Positions 5,903-9,835 of a stretch of 9,835 nucleotides of DNA are shown here, piece by piece. Under the pieces are notes generated by a model. It made no database searches. It saw only the letters and a program-made list of their open reading frames with translations, and was not told the DNA's origin. Both the position numbers and the translations under genes were made by a program. The DNA is from Moraxellaceae bacterium UBA2477 (GTDB lineage: Bacteria > Pseudomonadota > Gammaproteobacteria > Pseudomonadales > Moraxellaceae). The stretch's first letter is position 1. The number at the start of each line of letters is the position of its first letter. Location: contig DDPD01000012.1 in assembly GCA_002342025.1 (NCBI GenBank), positions 1-9,835 on the forward strand, in the 5' to 3' direction.

Positions 5903-5925
5903 GCCTAATATCTGTCAAATTAGGC
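5903..5925. promoter_or_regulatory. Palindromic operator candidate upstream of the desaturase
   Basis: GCCTAAT (5903-5909) and ATTAGGC (5919-5925) are perfect 7-bp inverted arms around nine bases. The element lies just upstream of the predicted -35 box, centred near -57, a common activator position. CCTAAT recurs in the predicted -10 box. The palindrome also begins 21 bp upstream of (transcriptionally after) the AraC-family stop codon, but no T-run follows, so it is a poor terminator. The PaaX-type and AraC-type products encoded on either side are the obvious candidate binders. Confidence 0.45.
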
Positions 5926-5945
5926 CAATTTTAGGGGGGTCGGTT

Positions 5946-6968
5946 TCAGCGTGTATCAAAAGGTTGACGACGAAAGGCCGAGGGCGAGCATCCCGTCCAT
6001 TGACGAAATGCTCGCGTGAAGTTGGCGGGGTCTTGATAACCCAAGGCTTGAGCTATTTGAGCTATCGTTGCATCGGGTCGCGCCAATAAGATTTTGGCTT
6101 GCTGCTCTCGGGCTTCGTCGAGTAGGCGCTGGTAGGACGTGCCGGCTTCCTGTAACCGGCGCTTGAGTGTGCGCTCGGATAAATGAAGTTTATCTGCGAG
6201 CTCATGCAGGCGGTCGTAGCGACCGTTGCTGACGCTGAGCTGTGAACGAATCTGTGCAACCCAAGGGTCTCTGGCTTCTGAGGCGGCGAGCTCAGCGAGC
6301 TCCTGTTCGCACTGGGCGATGGCCAGCTGCGCCGTCGCCGGGTTGGCTGTGGCAATGCGCTGGCTGAGCAATTGCCGTGGAAATCGGATTTGCATACTGG
6401 GTTGGGAGAAGTGGAACTGGGGCAGGCGATCACGCCAGGCGGCGTAATGCGGCGGCTCGGGGTAGGGCACGGCAATCTCGCTGCGCCAATGGGACGGTGT
6501 GGGTTGCCCACTGAGCAAGCGGTTAAACAAGCAGCAGAGTTCGACGAGCACAATGTCGCAGGTGAAGCTTTTCAACACCCCAAGCGGAATGGTTTCGGCC
6601 AACTCCACAATGACCCAGTCATCTTCATACTGGATGCGGCTGCGAAATAACGGTGCGCGTGCCTCAAGGTAGCGTTGACTGAGGGCAATGGCTTCCTCCA
6701 GTGTGCTGCTACTCATTAGGCTGAAGCCAACAAAGCCATGCTGAGTCAGTTGGCTACGTAGGCCCAGCTCATAGGCCAAGGCGGGATCGCCACTGACGCG
6801 CAGTGAGTTTGCCAGCATGCGACCATACTGAAACCCTTCGATACGACGATTCTGCTGGCCAAGCTCGGCTTCCGTCAGGTCGGTACCTGCCAGTACATCA
6901 TTCGCCGCATGCCCACGTTCGAGCATGAGGGATAACAAGTAGATGGCATAGCTAGCAGGCAATTGCAT
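5946..6968 (-). CDS. AraC-family transcriptional regulator with arabinose-binding-like N-terminal domain
   Basis: This is a one-component DNA-binding regulator. The 340 residues divide into an N-terminal ligand-binding and dimerisation domain of the Arabinose_bd type (about 20-205, including GFVGFSLMSSSTLEEAI) and a C-terminal AraC DNA-binding domain. That domain has two helix-turn-helix units, 255-276 (LADKLHLSERTLKRRL) and 301-324 (IAQIAQALGYQDPANFTRAF). The architecture matches the OruR/VirS-like group, whose members often control amino acid or lipid metabolism. The ATG at 6968 lies 13 bp after the msrA stop with no clear ribosome binding site; an in-frame TAA two codons upstream rules out an earlier start. 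It is probably made from the msrB-msrA transcript. The next gene downstream is the desaturase, a plausible target. The ligand is unknown. Confidence 0.9.
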   Translation of the reverse strand: MQLPASYAIYLLSLMLERGHAANDVLAGTDLTEAELGQQNRRIEGFQYGRMLANSLRVSGDPALAYELGLRSQLTQHGFVGFSLMSSSTLEEAIALSQRYLEARAPLFRSRIQYEDDWVIVELAETIPLGVLKSFTCDIVLVELCCLFNRLLSGQPTPSHWRSEIAVPYPEPPHYAAWRDRLPQFHFSQPSMQIRFPRQLLSQRIATANPATAQLAIAQCEQELAELAASEARDPWVAQIRSQLSVSNGRYDRLHELADKLHLSERTLKRRLQEAGTSYQRLLDEAREQQAKILLARPDATIAQIAQALGYQDPANFTRAFRQWTGCSPSAFRRQPFDTR

Positions 6969-6981
6969 AAGTTAAAAAGCA

Positions 6982-7581
6982 TCAATGAGGCCAAAGCACC
7001 TTCATACGGGCATCGCGGCCACAAGACAAGCGGTAGTACTGATATCGGAAGCTGTTTTTCTTGTAGTAATCCTGGTGATAGTCCTCCGCCACATAGAATG
7101 TGCTCGCGGGTACGATGCGCGTGGCGATCTGTTTCAGACCGCGGGCTTTCAGCAGCGCCGCTTTGCTTTGCTCGGCGATACGCATCTGCGCGGCATTGGC
7201 CGTGAAAATGGCTGGGCCGTAATGTGCGCCGCGATCACAGAACTGTCCGCCGGCATCGAGAAAATCATGATGTCGCCAGAAGTAACTCACCAATTGCCCA
7301 TAGCTAATCACGGTGGGGTCGTACTGAACTTCCACAGCCTCCAAATGCCCCGTGGCACCACTTGAGACTTGAGCATAGTTCGGCTGATCGACATGCCCGC
7401 CGGTATAGCCAGATATAACGGCCTTTACGCCCTTCAGCTTCTCGAAGTCGGATTCGCTGCACCAGAAGCAGCCACCGGCGAAGATGGCTGTTTCCGTCTT
7501 GGCTGCCGGGGTTACGGCCGAAGCAGCGCTCGCGGCAAAGGAGAGGGTGCAGAGCAGCAATGCCTTCCAGAGCAATGTCAT
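6982..7581 (-). CDS. msrA: Peptide methionine-S-sulfoxide reductase MsrA, exported
   Basis: This enzyme reduces the S epimer of methionine sulfoxide in damaged proteins. The 199 residues begin with a Sec-type signal sequence (about 1-22, hydrophobic LLLCTLSFAASAASA), so the enzyme should act in the periplasm. The catalytic cysteine is C38 in GCFWC. Family motifs follow: GYTGGH, TGHLEAVEVQYDP, FLDAGGQFCDRG, and a C-terminal LSCGRD with C187 as likely recycling cysteine. AGAGG six bases before the ATG at 7581 is a good ribosome binding site, lying inside the end of msrB. The start is only 2 bp after the msrB stop, so the two genes form one translational unit covering both sulfoxide epimers. The electron donor on the periplasmic side is not encoded here. 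Confidence 0.95.
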   Translation of the reverse strand: MTLLWKALLLCTLSFAASAASAVTPAAKTETAIFAGGCFWCSESDFEKLKGVKAVISGYTGGHVDQPNYAQVSSGATGHLEAVEVQYDPTVISYGQLVSYFWRHHDFLDAGGQFCDRGAHYGPAIFTANAAQMRIAEQSKAALLKARGLKQIATRIVPASTFYVAEDYHQDYYKKNSFRYQYYRLSCGRDARMKVLWPH

Positions 7582-7583
7582 GA

Positions 7584-8087
7584 TTAACCTCTCAGTGCTG
7601 GCAAGGGCTTGTCTTGCTCAATAAAGCGCAGGGCGAGGCCGTTATTGCAATAGCGCAAGCCAGTTGGCTTAGGGCCATCCTCGAAGACATGGCCTTGATG
7701 GCCACCGCAACGCACGCAGTGATACTCCACGCGTGTCATAAAGAAGCTGCGATCCTCTCGCTGGCCAATGGACTTCGGCATCGCTTGGAAAAAACTGGGC
7801 CAGCCTGTGCCACTGTCAAACTTGGCCTTACTGGTGAACAACGGTTGATAGCAAGCGGCACAGAGGTAAGTGCCCGACGCTTTCTCGTCATTGAGGGGGC
7901 TGGAAAAAGGCGGCTCGGTGTTTTCCTGGAACAGTACATTCCAAGCGGCATCGCTGACTTTTTTACGCCAGAAAACAGGGGCTTGAATAAAGCGTTTGGC
8001 CTGGTCAACTGCAACCGTGGCGGCATGACCAAAGCGCGTCGTTAAAAGTGCAGCCAATCCGCCCAGCAGTACATGTCTTCGATTCAT
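7584..8087 (-). CDS. msrB: Peptide methionine-R-sulfoxide reductase MsrB, exported, probably by Tat
   Basis: This enzyme reduces the R epimer of methionine sulfoxide. The 167 residues open with NRRHVLLGG and a hydrophobic stretch ending GHA near residue 22, a Tat-like signal (twin arginine at 3-4). Zinc ligands are C76 and C79 (CAAC) and C124 and C127 (CVRC). The catalytic cysteine is C147 in RYCNNG; GHQGHVFEDGP and GTGWPSF are family motifs. The usual resolving cysteine in FDSGCGWPSF is T94 here, so recycling must use another cysteine or the reductant directly; such forms are known in the family. No other cysteines are present. It is first in the msrB-msrA-araC unit. The ATG at 8087 has a weak GAG upstream and no convincing promoter. 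Confidence 0.95.
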   Translation of the reverse strand: MNRRHVLLGGLAALLTTRFGHAATVAVDQAKRFIQAPVFWRKKVSDAAWNVLFQENTEPPFSSPLNDEKASGTYLCAACYQPLFTSKAKFDSGTGWPSFFQAMPKSIGQREDRSFFMTRVEYHCVRCGGHQGHVFEDGPKPTGLRYCNNGLALRFIEQDKPLPALRG

Positions 8088-8122
8088 GATGATTTATGCT
8101 CGTTATAGCAGGGTGTCATGCT

Positions 8123-8136
8123 TTAGACGCTTAGAC
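8123..8136. repeat. Tandem TTAGAC repeat in the msrB / AEC transporter spacer
   Basis: TTAGAC occurs twice with an 8-bp period (8123-8128 and 8131-8136) in the 139-bp divergent spacer. The second copy overlaps the predicted -35 box of the AEC transporter gene. It could be a small operator; nothing identifies its binder. Confidence 0.25.
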
Positions 8137-8160
8137 AGTCGAAACGCTACAACGTATTAG
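8132..8160 (+). promoter_or_regulatory. Possible sigma-70 promoter of the AEC transporter gene
   Basis: TAGACA (8132-8137, five of six) and TATTAG (8155-8160, four of six) are separated by 17 bases. Transcription would begin near 8167, about 60 nt before the ATG at 8227. It is the best match in the spacer but not a strong one. Confidence 0.35.
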
Positions 8161-8226
8161 GGATATTTTCCTCAGCCCCGAATCGGCTACCCTAACGCCC
8201 TTTGAAGCATCTGTCCCGGAGCTGTG

Positions 8227-9126
8227 ATGAGTGCGCTGTTATTACTGTCCGTCTGTTTGTTCCTGGGCGTGCTTATGCGCCGCTATGGCAATCCGCCGGC
8301 AGCATTGGCTCCTAGCCTGAACTGGTGGGTCGTTCAAATTGCTTTGCCTGCGATGGTGCTAGAGCTGATTCCTCGTCTGCATCTCGATCCTAACCTCTGG
8401 TATTTGGTGATCTCGCAGTGGCTGGTATTTCTCGGCGCGTTTCTACTTTGCCGCTTTTTGGGCAGACGCCTAGGCTGGTCGAATGCCCGGATCGGCGCAT
8501 TGACGTTGGTGTGTGGCTTGGGCAATACCTCTTTTATGGGCTACCCCTTGCTAGAGGCTTTGCGCGGTCCCGAGCAATTGGCTCTGGGTGTCGTGGCGGA
8601 TCAGTTGGGTTGCTTTGTCATGCTCAGCTTGGGGGGTGTTATGGTCGGCGTGATCTATGCCGGCCAAGCCGCCACCCCCGCCGCTGTGGCTAAGCGAGTG
8701 CTGCTGTTTCCCGCGTTTGTCTGCCTCATCATCGGTCTGTTGGTCGGGCAATTGGGCGGGTGGCCACCCTCCGTGGAAAGTGTTCTTCACCGTATTGCGC
8801 AATCGTTGGCGCCCTTAGCGTTGTTCTCGGTGGGCTTACGCCTCAAATTGCAGCTGGCTCGGCATCAGTGGCTGCCTGTGGGCATGGCACTGGGCTGGAA
8901 AATGGCATTGGCACCAGTGGTGATGTGGAGCCTGGGTAGTGCTTTGGGCGTCTCAGGTGCCATCTTGAGTGTTGCGGTATTGCAGGCGGCAATGGCCCCG
9001 ATGATCTCGGCTGCTATCTTGGCGGAACAGTTTAAATTGGAGCCTGACCTAGCCAATGCTGTGCTGGGTATTGGGATTTTATTGTCGTTGGTGACCGTGC
9101 CTTTATGGAGTATGGCGTTACCTTAA
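8227..9126 (+). CDS. AEC-family transporter (auxin efflux carrier-like permease)
   Basis: This is an inner-membrane permease of the AEC family, related to plant PIN carriers; characterised bacterial members move organic acids such as malate, or act in efflux. The 299 residues are almost wholly hydrophobic, with about ten helices in two similar halves. The first half contains the family segment NTSFMGYPLLEA (about residues 98-109) and the loop before residue 150 is short. The second half contains LAPLALFSVGLRL and ends with AAMAPMISAAILAEQF, typical of the last helices. The ATG at 8227 is chosen over the adjacent GTG at 8224 because GGAG (8218-8221) gives five-base spacing only to the ATG. It diverges from msrB. 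The substrate cannot be told, and there is no partner enzyme gene beside it. Confidence 0.88.
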   Translation: MSALLLLSVCLFLGVLMRRYGNPPAALAPSLNWWVVQIALPAMVLELIPRLHLDPNLWYLVISQWLVFLGAFLLCRFLGRRLGWSNARIGALTLVCGLGNTSFMGYPLLEALRGPEQLALGVVADQLGCFVMLSLGGVMVGVIYAGQAATPAAVAKRVLLFPAFVCLIIGLLVGQLGGWPPSVESVLHRIAQSLAPLALFSVGLRLKLQLARHQWLPVGMALGWKMALAPVVMWSLGSALGVSGAILSVAVLQAAMAPMISAAILAEQFKLEPDLANAVLGIGILLSLVTVPLWSMALP

Positions 9127-9200
9127 GCTCGTCCGTTGTGCGAGAAGCAGGCGGTTTGCTGGTGAGCGGCTTATTTATGAGCAAACAGTCGCACAGAGGC

Positions 9201-9229
9201 TTGACCGGAAACGGCCTCATCACTATGAT
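9201..9229 (+). promoter_or_regulatory. Strong sigma-70 promoter of tRNA-Asn
   Basis: TTGACC (9201-9206) and TATGAT (9224-9229) each match five of six consensus bases and are exactly 17 bp apart. The GC-rich stretch TCGCGTCC after the -10 box resembles the discriminator of stable-RNA promoters under stringent control. Transcription would start near 9236, about 8 nt before the tRNA. Confidence 0.8.
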
Positions 9230-9244
9230 TCGCGTCCTCACCGA

Positions 9245-9320
9245 TCCTCGATAGCTCAGTCGGTAGAGCAACGGACTGTTAATCCGTGGGTCACTGGTTC
9301 GAGTCCAGTTCGAGGAGCCA
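9245..9320 (+). tRNA. tRNA-Asn (anticodon GTT)
   Basis: The 76-nt gene folds into a full cloverleaf. The acceptor stem is TCCTCGA with TCGAGGA, the D stem GCTC with GAGC, the anticodon stem ACGGA with TCCGT, and the T stem ACTGG with CCAGT around TTCGAGT. The variable loop has five bases. The anticodon GTT at 9278-9280 reads AAC and AAU. The discriminator base is G and CCA (9318-9320) is encoded. It has its own strong promoter and terminator, so it is a single-gene unit. No integrase gene or repeat of the tRNA 3' end is seen nearby. Confidence 0.98.
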
Positions 9321-9332
9321 TATTGTGGTAAC

Positions 9333-9362
9333 AAAAAGCCTCAGCGCTTGCTGGGGCTTTTT
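9333..9362. terminator. Bidirectional intrinsic terminator after tRNA-Asn
   Basis: AAAAAGCCTCAGC (9333-9345) pairs with GCTGGGGCTTTTT (9350-9362) over 13 positions, including one G-T pair, with a 4-base loop. Five Ts end the stem on either strand, so it can stop the tRNA transcript and the convergent DUF445 transcript. Confidence 0.9.
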
Positions 9363-9384
9363 GCTTTCTGGGGTTTCTATTCTG

Positions 9385-9412
9385 AGGTGAGCCTTGTCTA
9401 AGGTGGGCCTTG
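9385..9412. repeat. Imperfect tandem 12-bp repeat
   Basis: AGGTGAGCCTTG (9385-9396) and AGGTGGGCCTTG (9401-9412) differ at one base and have a 16-bp period. They lie between the tRNA terminator and the DUF445 stop codon. No function is evident; a local duplication is the simplest reading. Confidence 0.4.
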
Positions 9413-9424
9413 GCAACATTCGAC

Positions 9425-9835
9425 TCAGGCAAAGCCCAACAACAGCTGTGCCGTGCCCGCAATCAAGCCCGTGACTGCACCTAGCAGGAGTAGGATCCAC
9501 TCGTCTTGCTGGAAGGCGGGGCGCAGCAAATCCTGAAATTCGCCAGGCGTCATTTCTTTCATTTTTCCCGCCAGTAATACGGCCAATGCGGCTGAACGCT
9601 CCTGATTGAACTGCTTGTTGGCCAACGGTTGCAGAGCAAAGGCTGCGCCCTGTTCAGCAATTCGTGTCTTGAACGCAGCATAACCGGTGGCGCCCATGAC
9701 CACTTGTGCGCCACTGCGGGCAATGGGTGAGTCATCGACTAGGGTGCTGATGTGGCGCTTGATGAGACGGCGAGCGCGTTCTGACTTTTCACCAATAAGC
9801 ATTTCGCTCATGAAGCGGTGAATGGTGAGAATTTC
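9425..9835 (-). CDS. DUF445 family membrane protein, C-terminal part, cut by window edge
   Basis: The last 136 residues of a DUF445 protein are visible; the frame stays open to the window edge (the eight codons before the ATG at 9811 read EILTIHRF), so that ATG is internal. Family features are the charged stretch GEKSERARRLIKRHI, the segment MTPGEFQDLLRPAFQQDEW, and a C-terminal hydrophobic helix (WILLLLGAVTGLIAGTAQLLLG) that ends the protein. DUF445 proteins (E. coli YjiN is a relative) are membrane-anchored and of unknown function. It converges on tRNA-Asn and shares its terminator. Its start and promoter lie to the right of the window. Confidence 0.85.
   Translation of the reverse strand, partial: EILTIHRFMSEMLIGEKSERARRLIKRHISTLVDDSPIARSGAQVVMGATGYAAFKTRIAEQGAAFALQPLANKQFNQERSAALAVLLAGKMKEMTPGEFQDLLRPAFQQDEWILLLLGAVTGLIAGTAQLLLGFA

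Noticed and set aside
5913..5918. Perfect TTGACA (minus strand) inside the palindrome loop as a -35 box
   Set aside because: The bases 16-18 positions downstream (CCCCTG region) bear no resemblance to a -10 box; the CTGACA/CCTAAT pair is better.
7614..8045. 143-residue frame antisense to msrB
   Set aside because: It lies wholly within msrB, whose zinc and catalytic motifs are unmistakable; the antisense product resembles nothing.
8102..8107. TATAAC as a -10 box for msrB (minus strand)
   Set aside because: No -35 element stands 16-18 bases upstream, and transcription would start only about 8 nt before the ATG.
9032..9500. Minus-strand open frames running across the tRNA gene
   Set aside because: Their translations (for example GLEPVTHGLTVRCSTD and NWTRTSDPRI) are the well-known false proteins produced by reading a tRNA gene backwards.

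Overview
This is a contiguous stretch of ordinary bacterial chromosome, most likely from a gammaproteobacterium. That placement rests on the GlnK/AmtB proteins, which resemble the enteric and pseudomonad forms, a CcoN-type cbb3 oxidase, a tRNA gene with encoded CCA, E. coli-like sigma-70 elements and moderate GC content. The sequence alone does not support a genus. The SCP2 protein, MAPEG protein, membrane desaturase and PaaX-type regulator fit a lipid-using aquatic bacterium, but that is inference. I see no transposase, integrase, phage gene, CRISPR array or attachment site.

Layout. Positions 1-638 (minus) hold the N-terminal half of ccoN, cut by the window edge. A 448-bp divergent spacer (639-1086) separates it from glnK (1087-1425) and amtB (1455-2768), the ammonium-sensing and ammonium-transport pair. 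The spacer holds a sigma-54-like promoter, two NtrC-like elements, a perfect short palindrome, a repeated 16-bp motif and an inverted repeat close to glnK. A 177-bp hairpin-rich gap follows amtB and leads into a one-domain SCP2 sterol-carrier-like gene (2946-3332). A bidirectional terminator (3347-3384) ends that rightward block.

From 3414 to 8087 everything reads leftward. In transcription order the genes are msrB, msrA and an AraC-family regulator (a tight unit at 8087-5946), then a membrane fatty acid desaturase and a PaaX-family regulator (overlapping by 4 bp, 5813-3943), then a MAPEG-family membrane protein (3836-3414). MsrB and MsrA both carry export signals, so the pair should repair oxidised methionine outside the cytoplasm. 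Desaturase and PaaX look like an enzyme with its own co-transcribed regulator. A palindrome and a sigma-70-like promoter sit in front of the desaturase.

Divergent from msrB is an AEC-family transporter (8227-9126, plus). It is followed by tRNA-Asn(GTT) at 9245-9320 with a near-consensus promoter and a bidirectional terminator. The window ends in the C-terminal part of a DUF445 membrane protein (9425-9835, minus).

No clearly new system is visible. The points most worth a second look are the regulatory DNA around glnK-amtB-SCP2 (a motif present three times, and overlapping hairpins after amtB), the desaturase-PaaX pair, and the exported MsrB/MsrA pair in which MsrB lacks the usual resolving cysteine.
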